Position numbers and translations under genes: made by a program. From Candidatus Pacearchaeota archaeon (GTDB lineage Archaea > Nanoarchaeota > Nanoarchaeia > Pacearchaeales > GW2011-AR1), in the NCBI GenBank assembly GCA_002686195.1, contig NZAS01000175.1, positions 1 to 27,979 of the forward strand: a stretch of 27,979 nucleotides of DNA, given 5' to 3'. Under the pieces are notes generated by a model that was not told where the DNA came from, searched no databases, and worked only from the letters and a program-made list of their open reading frames with translations. How positions within the stretch are numbered: the stretch's first letter is position 1; each line of letters opens with the position of its first letter. This document shows, piece by piece, positions 8,121-18,700 of this stretch.

Positions 8121-8789
8121 TCATGTGTTCAAAAATTGCTTTAAAACGAAGCTTTGTCCTGGCAGCGAGTTTTTATGAGCAATATCTGCGCTTAGACCTA
8201 CAACATCTGGTATCAAGCTATCTTCTTGTTCTTCTCGTTCTCTCTGTGCTCTTTTTGGAGGAGCATCGTCTAACTCAAAAATCGGATCATCTTCATTACA
8301 AAAACTATCATCTAATTTAATATTTTTGTTTCTTAATTGGCTATAAGCTTTAGCATCAAAAATATTTTCATTATGGATGGTCTGTCTATTGGTTTGAGAA
8401 TCTTTTAATGAATATGTTTTTTCTTTCTCTAATTCATCTCTTACAATAATACAGCCGATTGAGAACAAAAAAGCTTCCGAAGAAAAATCAATCGTAAGAG
8501 AATCGTTTTCTTCTGTATGTACTAAACCTCGATTGGAGAGTGTTTGAATTCCCTTTTTAATTTTATAACTATTCGAATTAATTGAATAAGACTGTCCATT
8601 TATTATTTCTGTTTGGCGGCTAGCACGTCTTTTTTGCGTTTGTCGCGATAAACGGCGCGCCGTAGATCTACCGCCTTCGCGTTGCTTGGCGGATTTACGG
8701 TTTTTTTGTGCTGTTTTGTTTTTATTATTTTTTTTATTTGAACTTTTATAGTCAATAGGTAAATTTTTAAACCCACTATTAATAGCCAT
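8121..8789 (-). CDS. unknown charge-polarised protein, basic N-terminus and acidic C-terminus (222 aa)
   Basis: I do not recognise this protein. Residues 15-59 contain 18 Lys/Arg out of 45 (for example KKNNKNK, RKSAKQR, KRRASR), predicted disordered and able to bind nucleic acid or an acidic partner. Residues about 64-120 look like a small folded domain (INGQSYSINS, IQTLSNRGLVHTEEND, FLFSIGCIIV). The C-terminal third is acidic to mixed (NEDDPIFELDD, REREEQED). The ATG at 8789 follows AAAGGAG with 6-base spacing in a 12-base gap after the 999-aa gene. The DNA encoding the basic stretch is locally GC-rich. It could be a DNA- or RNA-binding virion protein or an assembly chaperone. Nothing in the sequence decides between these. 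Confidence 0.6.
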   Translation of the reverse strand: MAINSGFKNLPIDYKSSNKKNNKNKTAQKNRKSAKQREGGRSTARRLSRQTQKRRASRQTEIINGQSYSINSNSYKIKKGIQTLSNRGLVHTEENDSLTIDFSSEAFLFSIGCIIVRDELEKEKTYSLKDSQTNRQTIHNENIFDAKAYSQLRNKNIKLDDSFCNEDDPIFELDDAPPKRAQREREEQEDSLIPDVVGLSADIAHKNSLPGQSFVLKQFLNT

Positions 8790-8801
8790 TTTGTACTCCT
8801 T

Positions 8802-11801
8802 TTAGCATTCCATACACGCTTCACACTCCTCATCGAGACCATCACCCCATTCGCTACGGGGATACCCGGAATCACACAGGGCCACTATATACGCTATCAA
8901 ATAGTTCAAAGGCCCTCCGGACTCGAAGAACTCATCCTGAAAATAGTCGCTCATGTTAGCACATAGCGCTATTATATAGGCCGAACAAAGTAACGGTACC
9001 GCGGTGTCGTAGTCCTCGGTATACTCGTCACGGAATGTGCGCGTGCCGTCGTGATCATAGAAAATAAGGCCGCGCTGCATGAATCCATCAACTCCGCCAT
9101 CCTTGCCGGTCGCTGCGAGGCCGCGCTGCATTTCGTCCCAATGATGATGCCACCTCGTCCAAATATCCTCGACAGTTGTTTGTTTTTCGGGAAATAATAT
9201 CAACATAATTAAAAAAGTATGAATAATATCACTCTTGGTTATAGAACACGTAACCCCATCGCCGTCATCGTCGTACGACGTGCCTTGATCTCCATGAAAT
9301 TCATCGGTCAGATAGTCTTCCAACTGTGACGCCATCATGCCGGAAGTGTTGATACGTTCCCAGCCGGCCTGTAACGCATCCCAAATTTCATTATGAACAT
9401 ACTCTCTTATATAGCCGGGTACCGATTCAATCGATATACTACCGGCTCCAAAGAAAGATCCGTCGACAGTGCCGTAGTCGATATCCTCATCATCACCATC
9501 GCCTGATGCCCACGCGTCTCTCCCAGAGCCGTCTGGGGTACCTGCGTGCTCGCCAGAGTCGTAAATATCGGGCATATCAACAAAATATATGGAGTCCTCC
9601 CTCGTATTGGCATCTGAATCAGCCTCCAAAGTATATAATAACGCTGGGATCGCTGGCGTTTCAGGGGCGCTCGCAGTGCCGTCTGCTATATCACTTAAAT
9701 TGTAATTGTATCCATCATAAAAGGTGTTATATATTTCTAGAATTCTCTCATAAAATAATTCTAATTCAGTTAAAGTTCCCGTAAAGGGACTAATTTTTTG
9801 ACTTGTTAATTTAGCATTTTCAATTAATTTATCGGTATCACCACTAAATTGATCATATAATAAATCCCGATGTATATTATACACAACAGGCATCATTATC
9901 CATGGTGCCGTAGCTAAATCGCTTCCATATGTCGATTCCATTCCATTAATAAAAAAATCATTAAATTCGCCAGTAAACTCATTATATCCACACAGGTCGC
10001 GTGCAATTTCTAAATAATCACTCATAAAGGCATTTACATAATTTATATAACTGGAAATTATATCTTTAATGACATCTACTGTTTTATCTTGAGTTTCTAC
10101 CGTTGCATAATAATAAAATGGCGCGTTGTATCGTTCAGTGTTCGAGTGGTCCCAGATATCTCTAAATTCCCAACACATCAATTGATATCCCCCTAATCCC
10201 GTCGATTGGGCTAGGTTAAAACTTCGAAGTCTTAAATAAGAATAATATTCTTCTCCTGGGTTTCGTTCGTTGGCGATGGCCATCGTTGCAGAACGCTCAT
10301 ACTCACCGGTGGGCTCGATTTCGCCGGCGTGCCCATATATGGTTGTTTGCGGATTATTGCTTGTGCTGGCGCGCATTAGCAAATGCATGGATCCAACGTC
10401 CGATTCGTAAATTTTAAAGAGTTGTGCGTCCTTAACTCGTAAAACTGTAGTATTAATAATGCTGTCTCCAAAATATTGTTCTAATTTAGAAATATCAAAA
10501 ATTTGCGCGGCGTTACAAGTGTCTACTAATTTTTTATAGTCAAAAAAGAAATACCCCTCAGTAAATGCCTCGTTCTGTGCAGTGTCGGTTTTACTGAAAT
10601 ATACCACCCGGGTGTCGATATACCATTTATCATATAAAATCTCGTTATATCCATAATCCTCTACTTCTATTTGTTCCCATTCTTCGACAATGGGTAGATC
10701 TCGTGCATCTATAATTTTAGGATTAATAATAAGCTTTTTAAACAGCCTATCTTCTTGCATGATGGCCTTATTAACATTAAAAACCACTCCTCTAAATCTT
10801 ACATATAATTTTCCCACTCCATCTATTGTGGATTTGCTCTCAAACGTCTTTCTTAAAAGATTTAATTGTGGCATTAGTTGTGGTTGATGTCCATATATTG
10901 CAAGAACATATGCTATATTATCGACTGCTTTTTTTAATTTAGAATCAACTTCTACAGCTTTATCATATTCAGTCAAGAGATTATTAAAGGTATCTATAAT
11001 ATCTTGATGAGTTATGTTTTCTGCTTTATAAAAATTACTGGTGATGGATTGCAAAGGGGTATCATCATAAGGAAAATTATTTTTATCTACCCAAATATTC
11101 TCAGTTTGGGAGACTACTTCCCCATCTTCGATAATCTTTTCATACGAAACATCGCTTATCTCTTTTAAATACTGATTGCGTTTTTGATCCTTCATAGATG
11201 CTATTTGACCAAAATTTATATCTACGGCCGTCGTAAAAGTTAAAACATACACATTTTTTAGGCCAGGGAACATCTCGTAATCATCACTATCATAAGTGGT
11301 CTCTTGGGTATATTTAACAAATCTATTCCCTTCTTCATCATAGGTAATTTCAGTATTTATAACTTCATCATCATCTGTTTCTTCGGTAAATGGTTCAATT
11401 GTTGAAATATAGCAATAAGGGCCCGGATAATCATATGCCGTATCCCAATGAGCAGCCGTGAGAGACATCGCGTGATCAAAAGCAGTTGTGGGCGACCAAT
11501 ATTTATAACCACTAAACATGGCCGAACGCTCCAAAATGGTAAACAAATCTTCTTCTTTTCCTAGAAATTCTGCTATTGAACCATCTGAAGCTTCATGTTC
11601 CGCTAAAAATATCACATATTGATAAATTTCATCATCTATCTCTTCGGCAATACTCTCAGCTTCATCGCTAGGAGAATTAACAAAAATGGAAGTAGTCAAC
11701 ACTATTTGATTATTGTAAACTACTACCTTGTCTATATAAGGCGCAGGTAAAAATTTACCAAAATTATTAACCGTGTTCCCTTTGTAAATTAATCTAGACA
11801 T
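8802..11801 (-). CDS. large phage structural protein with Asp-rich loop and terminal CxxCxxC (999 aa)
   Basis: This is a predicted tail or baseplate-associated protein. The N-terminus (MSRLIYKGNTVNNFGKFLP) resembles a recurrent opening of marine myophage virion proteins as I recall it. Residues about 1-700 are AT-rich in DNA, Tyr/Asn/Asp-rich in protein, with alternating helices and strands. From roughly residue 705 onward the DNA becomes patchily GC-rich and the protein turns acidic and Gly-rich (residues about 745-765). At 843-852 there is YDDDGDGVTC, a loop like those that bind calcium. The final residues end CEACMEC (C993, C996, C999). The gene overlaps its upstream neighbour by 13 bases, with GGAG about 9 bases before the ATG. 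No enzyme motif is visible. The structural role is inferred from context. Confidence 0.7.
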   Translation of the reverse strand: MSRLIYKGNTVNNFGKFLPAPYIDKVVVYNNQIVLTTSIFVNSPSDEAESIAEEIDDEIYQYVIFLAEHEASDGSIAEFLGKEEDLFTILERSAMFSGYKYWSPTTAFDHAMSLTAAHWDTAYDYPGPYCYISTIEPFTEETDDDEVINTEITYDEEGNRFVKYTQETTYDSDDYEMFPGLKNVYVLTFTTAVDINFGQIASMKDQKRNQYLKEISDVSYEKIIEDGEVVSQTENIWVDKNNFPYDDTPLQSITSNFYKAENITHQDIIDTFNNLLTEYDKAVEVDSKLKKAVDNIAYVLAIYGHQPQLMPQLNLLRKTFESKSTIDGVGKLYVRFRGVVFNVNKAIMQEDRLFKKLIINPKIIDARDLPIVEEWEQIEVEDYGYNEILYDKWYIDTRVVYFSKTDTAQNEAFTEGYFFFDYKKLVDTCNAAQIFDISKLEQYFGDSIINTTVLRVKDAQLFKIYESDVGSMHLLMRASTSNNPQTTIYGHAGEIEPTGEYERSATMAIANERNPGEEYYSYLRLRSFNLAQSTGLGGYQLMCWEFRDIWDHSNTERYNAPFYYYATVETQDKTVDVIKDIISSYINYVNAFMSDYLEIARDLCGYNEFTGEFNDFFINGMESTYGSDLATAPWIMMPVVYNIHRDLLYDQFSGDTDKLIENAKLTSQKISPFTGTLTELELFYERILEIYNTFYDGYNYNLSDIADGTASAPETPAIPALLYTLEADSDANTREDSIYFVDMPDIYDSGEHAGTPDGSGRDAWASGDGDDEDIDYGTVDGSFFGAGSISIESVPGYIREYVHNEIWDALQAGWERINTSGMMASQLEDYLTDEFHGDQGTSYDDDGDGVTCSITKSDIIHTFLIMLILFPEKQTTVEDIWTRWHHHWDEMQRGLAATGKDGGVDGFMQRGLIFYDHDGTRTFRDEYTEDYDTAVPLLCSAYIIALCANMSDYFQDEFFESGGPLNYLIAYIVALCDSGYPRSEWGDGLDEECEACMEC

Positions 11802-12778
11802 ATTTCAGGCTCCGTAGCTGCTCCATAAATATCATAGGCACTAAATTCCTCTTCTACTGTATCACAATCAAAATCCAAATCTATATAATAAGATTGTTTA
11901 TTAAAAGTTTCGGCTCCCATGCACGCTGCCGCCTGGTCAATATCCTGATCAAGAAGAACATCAAAATAATATTCTACACTAGATGTAGTATAAGCAGTTG
12001 GAGAAACAAGCTGGGGTGTGCTTGACATCATTAATCCATTCTCAATTTGAGGAATTGTATTTTGAAAATATTTTCTTTCCAAAACAGTTCCTGTGTCGGA
12101 TATCGCTCCCGTGACAAAAACCTCAATATCAAAATTTTTAGTTAATAGTTGGGTATTGACCTCTTCTACATAAATTAAAGCATCATCCGGTTCTAAGTAT
12201 ATAATATCGCCATCAATAAAAGGTCGGGTGGTCAACTCTAAATCATCTGGTGTCTCTGGGTTGGGAGTAAATCCTTGCTCTCTCCTTCCTAAAATATATC
12301 TCAAAGTCATGTTTATTTGAGGAATGGAAGAACTAAAAACATTATCCCACCCTTGCGATGACTCTATTTTTCCTTCTAAGGAAACAATTTTCCAGGCAGG
12401 GGCTTGGTTGGTTTCTCCATCTAACCACGCATCGCCAAGCATCCGATTAATTTTAAAAGTGTCTGCAGCGGGAATTGTTTTGGTGGGGGTAAGATCCACA
12501 TCAAATATACCCGTAGATGAAGCGCCTTCATCATTAATAGTATCTTCTAGATCTCTAAAAAGCACAAAACTTTCAACGTACGGGGTTTCTTCTTTAATTC
12601 TCTTATGAATATTATTTTGGCTCTCCGATATAGCAGCGTAAGCGCCATCATATATAACGTTATCATCATAAAATGCATAATAAACCGGTTTAAAAGTGCC
12701 TATAGAAAGCAGATAATGCCCATAAGAAGTAAGCTTCAAATCATATACTTGTTCATTTTTATTAAGAAACTTAGTCAT
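11789..12778 (-). CDS. phage structural protein, paralogous N-terminus to the 334-aa protein (329 aa)
   Basis: The N-terminus (residues 1-47) has VYDLKLTSYGHYLLSIG followed by F.PVYYAFYDDNVIYDGAY, matching the opening of the 334-aa gene at 2981-3985 (LT..G...L..G.F....YAF.DD..Y). The middle includes a FVLFRDLEDTI helix and several beta strands; the end is acidic (DFDCDTVEEEFSAYD). I recall this family as a conserved virion protein next to very large LamG-type proteins in uncultured marine myophages. Its ATG overlaps the stop of the giant gene as TAATG, and AGGGAG lies 6 bases upstream, so the two are translationally coupled. A role as partner or connector of the giant protein is inferred from this tight coupling. 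Confidence 0.78.
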   Translation of the reverse strand: MTKFLNKNEQVYDLKLTSYGHYLLSIGTFKPVYYAFYDDNVIYDGAYAAISESQNNIHKRIKEETPYVESFVLFRDLEDTINDEGASSTGIFDVDLTPTKTIPAADTFKINRMLGDAWLDGETNQAPAWKIVSLEGKIESSQGWDNVFSSSIPQINMTLRYILGRREQGFTPNPETPDDLELTTRPFIDGDIIYLEPDDALIYVEEVNTQLLTKNFDIEVFVTGAISDTGTVLERKYFQNTIPQIENGLMMSSTPQLVSPTAYTTSSVEYYFDVLLDQDIDQAAACMGAETFNKQSYYIDLDFDCDTVEEEFSAYDIYGAATEPEICLD

Positions 12779-15700
12779 TAATCACTCCCTAAAAGCTCGG
12801 CCGTTCGTTTATTCATTTTTTGTGTGGCTGATTCTCCAGCGATCTGCGTATCTTGAGTGCCTAGGGTACCCTGTATATTTTTGCCGGAAGAAGCAGAGCG
12901 GCCCTCAATTGCACTAGATACCGTCATACCCGGAGCAGTAACCCAAAGTTGCTCGTCAGCCATTCCTCGTTCACCAGAAAAGCGCGAGCCATCTCCTTCA
13001 TCATATAATACTTCGGCATCTAATTTAATCATTTCAACAAAGGAAATAAAATCATACGGCCAGTTAAAACCAATTGGATAACCACTTTCATAAACCCTAG
13101 CGCTCTCCGATCTATTGCCCCGGCGGCCGCTTCGGTCATTACTCGACGCTCCTCGATTGGCCCCTCGAAGACCTGACGAATTCCCTCTATCCTTAGAAAC
13201 TGCTTGATTCACTTGATCCGCTCTTAAATCATCGTATGTAACGGTCGCCCTTTGATGAGCTTTAAATACCATCCATCGTAAATTTTCATTGTCCATAATA
13301 TCATCTTCACTTAATAGTTCATTGATTGATAAATCATGAGCTATGGATTGAGTAGTTAAAGTAATCTTTTTATAATCTCGGGGTGCAATATTCTGCCAAA
13401 TATAAGATAAATCATCTTGATCTAACTTATATTCAAATTCAAAGATATACATGACCATCGGATCAATATTTTCATTATTAAGAAAATCTAAATGAGGTGG
13501 CAGCACATATTGTTCCATTCTTTGAATTAATTTTCGTATTGATTCGCCGGCGGCATCCAAAGAATCTCCTCTTAAGCTTCCCTTTTCTGATGCAAGGGCT
13601 GATTCGTATCTTTCAGTAGGAATACTAATAAAACTCTTCCTTGTTTTGGTAATATTTTTGCTTACTCCCTTTCTAAGGGTTTTGTTGTCGATGCTCTCGA
13701 TAGTATAAGGGACGGCCACAATTGCCTCACGTAAAATTGTTTGTTCTGTTAACTCTCCTAATCTCGCTCTATTGCGTCTTTTATCAAAGCCCGCAACATC
13801 AACTAGTGATTTCATTCTACTAAATATTTTAGGTCCAGCGTTAATATCATTTCCATTATAAGCAGTACTATTATTAACTACATCGTAATGAAATTTTAAC
13901 CACTCCGTTGGAATATCATCTATTTCAAGAAAAATGCCTTTTTTAGGATCTGTCTCAATAATTCCAAATTGATGCCACATCCCTTGTGGAGTTGCTCCGG
14001 AGCCATAGGTGGGAAGAGTTAGTGTGCCATCGGATGCGGTAAGGGCGTGAATTCCCACATCGCTAAAATTCATCATCGGAGTCTCAAATTTAGGCTGAAT
14101 AACCCATTTTTTGCCTACCACTTTATTGGTGGATTTTATTTCATTTCCAAATTTATCAGTTTCCTCTTCCATCACTCTTTCCACCCCAAATAAATCAATG
14201 GAGGCACTCATTTGCATGGCATTGGCATTTACGTTACGGCCGGCATAAATAGACTGTAAATTCCCTGAATATTGTACATAACTAGATATCAGTGGGGTTT
14301 GGTAATCTGCGTAGGGTAGTCCATTTATTCCATTGTAGCCGGGGTCTACTCTCCAATATACAGGAGTTATCTCTGCTAAAATCTGATCAAGATCATAGCT
14401 TTTGGTGTGAGATGGCTTAAAGATGAGATCTACCCATGCCTCACCGTTGGTATAAGGGGGAGTATAAGCCCAGTTAAATCCAGTAAAACTATCAATAGGT
14501 GCTGAATTAATAACGCTAGCATATTTGGAAGCAGATCCCGTGGGTCTACCACCTACGGCTGGACCAAATGCGCTAGGACGACTGTACATAGTAAAGGACT
14601 CTTTAAAATTAGGATTCTGCCGCGGATCTTGGGGAATGGGATAAGATCCGACTTGTAATCCGCCGGCGGTGGCCAATAGCCCACCGAATCTTCCATATGG
14701 GTCGTTGTTTCCAGCGGACCCGGATTCATATTCATAACTTCTAGAGCCAGATACAGAGCGACGTAATTTGGCTCGGGCGCCATATATGGCTCCGCTAGCA
14801 AATCTAATGTCATCTGTCAATGTGTTTGACTCTAATCGAGTAAATTCCTGATCCTTTAAGAAAAAATAAGCTACTTCGCCAAAAAAATTATTGGCCATCA
14901 TACTATAGATAGGATCACCAGATGTGGCGCCCCATGCGCTGGTGACATACAAACTCATGGAAGGATGCGGCTCAATATCAAAAACGCTAATACCATTAAG
15001 ATATTGTTCAGGTTCTACTATGGCTTCAAATGGAATTCTCCTATCCCAAAATTCTCCACCATCATATCCGGTTATGCCACTACTTCCGCTGGCCGTAGAT
15101 GTAACCGCCCAATTGTTTGTATTGGGGCCTTTGCCTGCGCCATAATAATTTAAAGATCTGTCAACTTTGGTATCATCTGCAACAATAGGATAATCAACGG
15201 CTAAACCGGATTTAATAGTATTATATAAAATACCTGGGGCAAATAAAGTCTGGAATAGCGGCCTTAATGCCCCAGCGGCTTGTTGTGGCTGTACTAATTT
15301 GGGAAATCCATAGTTGGCGGTAGCTGTGGATCCAGGAGTCGATAAAGCATTTCCAATTAAGTTTTCGGCATAAGAACGAGAAAATTGAGATACCAAATCC
15401 AATGTCCTCTGTGCGGGATAAAATCCTTTGTAAGGATTAAATCGAATTGCAGCGCTGCATATTAATCTAATCTCTTTGGCCGTAAGCAAAGAATCATTCT
15501 TGACTTTTAGAAAATCTTGCATAAATTCAGAATTTGAAAAGTCTTTATAAAATGATGCTGTTGCGCTAGTATGAATTGTGCCAGGAATAGTAAAGGTGTC
15601 AATTTTATCTCTGCATGCATTAACTCCGTATTTAAGATAATCTTCCACATGTTCACTGATTCGGAATTCTGGCACAATCGAATATCCTTTTGCCATTAGT

Positions 15701-18700
15701 TTAACATCATATCTAAAATCTTCATATTCATTAAACCAGGGCTCTGACGGGTGACTTTCAAACACAGTAGTGTCGCCACTTTTAATTAAAATCCCAGCTT
15801 GGGTATTAGCCTCCCATTTGGCTTCTCCGGAATATAATTGAAGTGTTTCTGTGAAAGTGCCGGGTCCATAAGTATCGATAGCTGTTGGGCCCGTGGGGGC
15901 GCGCGCAGAACGTCTCGGGCCGATCATGTGTTTGCGAGAATAGAGAGCGCCCATGCGTAGCATGCGCGGGGCACGATAGTCAATCCCTTCGCCTGGGAGG
16001 CCAGATGATGACAGAGTTCCAGTGAAGAAGGAGAAGTAGTTATTCTGTAACTCTCCAGCTTTACCATGGGCAGAAAATGCAAACTCACTGGGAGCAGTTC
16101 CCGTAACCGGGCCAGTTCTTGTTTCGAAATCTTCTTGTGCATCTAATACCCAGCTACTTTGCGAAAGCATGATGGTTATATCAAATGAATTTGGTTCGGT
16201 GGAACCCAATGTAACTCGGTTGTCTAAATTGTCTCTCCAATATTTATTATCATAGTCTATTCTTCCGGTAGAATAAGACATGAATTCATTGCGCGCTGAC
16301 GGGAACAAAGCTTCAGTATAGGCAATCCAGTTTAAATTATAACCCTGAGTGCGACTCGCATCAATTAATTGATAAAACGGAGTGGTAGTAGTATCCATGG
16401 AGGGCAAGACATAATCGGCGAGATCTGTCGAACCAAAATAAATCATTTCATTGTTGTTGGTCGCCTTAATGGTGACGGCATTCGTCTTTAAGTTTTTGCC
16501 GCGCTTTGAGAAAGGAGAAGTAGGAGCATCAAAGTTAATTAAAGCAGTACGGCCCCGAAGTGAAAGAGGATGAAGCCTATAGCGAGTTAGAACATCCTTT
16601 TGATCGGCGACAGTTATTTCATTGGCTTTCAGTTCTCCGATGGTAACGGGATTACTTTGTTGATGTGTTTTTTTCCAGTTCCATCCATATGTATTCCCTC
16701 GCTGTGTCATTAATAAATTAAAGAAATTAGCCGTAGCACCCGTTATGTCATTTGAGGTCGCTGCAGGTAAATTATCAATAAATACCGAATTAAAATAAGA
16801 ACTAGGACTCGACGCTGTTGGAAATCCAAGTATATTGTTTGTGGATGCCGAAAGAGGTTCCAAAGTAAAAATGTCTATGCGTGCGGTCGGCTGAAACAAA
16901 GTTGGTGTTGTGGAAGAAGTAACGCTACTAGCGGATACAAAATCAAAATACGAAACAATCCCCGCAGAATTAGAATAATAACCTGCAAGAGTTCCATAGA
17001 GAGGGGCAAAATTCAAATATCGATCAGAGGTAGGATCGGCCAACGAATTAGTAAACCATGAATATTGTCGATCTGACTGTGGAATTTGATGTTGAATAAA
17101 CCAATTATCATAAAGAGTGCCTGTCGTGACTGTACCAAAATTTTGTGTCTGTGTTAAACGCCTCTTAGTGTTGCGACTAATTTTATAAGCCGCCGGTAGC
17201 TGATCATAAACTTTTCCAGGAAGATTGTCGGAGGCCGTTACATTTAGAGAGTCGCGACCAAATTTAGCGCTATGACGTGCAAGATGTGCGCGCATCCCAA
17301 AGTCTTTATGATGAATATCGCTCACTCGAATACCGGGGCCGCCAGCGCCGGTGGCTTCTGAAAATGTTCCACTAGGTCCTTGGGAAGGCTTAATAACTGT
17401 TAAGTTTCTATTAAGTAAGCTATTATAAACGGACATTTCGGAGCCGCGGAAATCCAAATATCCTAGGGACATTACTTCCATGCCGCCCGGGGCAGCGAAT
17501 CTACCAGTAATAATGGATTTTCCGGTGGCGCCGGTTAAATAACTCACCGAATAATCTGAAACAAATTGAAAATGTTCCTCATCGGTACGATGCAGACTAA
17601 GCATAGAACGACCTTGGGTGCTTTTTGTCAACTGCACCGGAAGGGTCGGTTGATTTTCAATAAAGTTTCGAGGATTAGCAATCGAGCCCACGCTGTGAAA
17701 TATTTCATAATTACTAGTATAGTTTCCCAATGGTGTTGAGCCTGTTACTATCTTTAAGTTTTTAATATTAAGAGGACTCTTAGCAATAAAATCGCGATAA
17801 TAAACAGCTTTTTGGGAAGCGGTCATAGGATAAGGCCGTACTCCTTCGGCATTAGCTTCGGGCCATGGATAGTCGGCGCCTCCCATTCCAATTGCCCCAC
17901 TCGTACTAGAGGTGCCGGCACACTGGCCTAAGAAAATTTTCCATGCTTCAGGCCTATTTGTATAATTATCACTCCCAGTATTCAAAGCAATGTGACGAGA
18001 TTGATGGCCTCCCACCGCGTAATCGGTAAATGGGCCCTGCATAGGCACTTCGATGGTACTCCCATATCCATCATGATGCAAATTAGTAATTTGAATGTTT
18101 CCAGTAACTCTATCAATGACTTGTTTGTTGAAGCCAGAAGAAACGGCTGGACTAATAATATTAAAAGGAAAAACATATGAGGACTTAACGTTGGCATAGC
18201 CATATCCATTTTGCCAGTCGCGGCCATTATTAACTGGGAGATATCTCTTATACTTCGCATTTACATCGTTAAGATCGACTGTTTCATGATAACCTTCCAT
18301 TTCATCCGTAAAGCCTAATAATATATTTTCAGGTACATAGACATTATTATCGGTATTAACTGGGCCTGCGGGATATAACGAATTATAGGTAAAGTGAATA
18401 TTCTTATTGTTAGTAAAATTAGTCCCCCCTTTAAGGGTTCGACTAGCAGTAGAAAATGGACTCTGTGCTTTGAGCAAAAATACTTTTGATAAACGCTCGA
18501 CGGTAAATTTACGTATGGTACTCGTCGTGAGACCTGTGCTTCCAGAGATGCGGCCAATGCTCTGACTTAAATGGGGGTTATTATATACCACATCTCTGAC
18601 AATATTTCGTTGTTCATCTATGGTACTATCGCCCGATGTAATTTCCGGAGCGTTTCTTCGAGAGCGCCTATCCCAATACCATCTTTTAATTTCAGTGGAA

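Noticed and set aside
8603..8875. Open frame of 90 codons on the minus strand, basic product
   Set aside because: It overlaps the ends of two better-supported genes in another frame, and the AAAGGAG site in that gap belongs to the 222-aa gene.
9250..9290. EF-hand in the 999-aa protein
   Set aside because: Only a DDDGDG loop is present; no flanking helix pair or second loop is visible, so I report it as a calcium-like loop only.
9506..9784. Plus-strand open frame of 92 codons
   Set aside because: It lies entirely inside the 999-aa gene on the opposite strand, has no ribosome binding site context or family pattern, and looks like a shadow frame; the same applies to all other plus-strand frames here.
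14553..14813. Minus-strand frame of 86 codons inside the giant gene
   Set aside because: It is embedded in a continuous, domain-bearing frame and shows no independent start signal.
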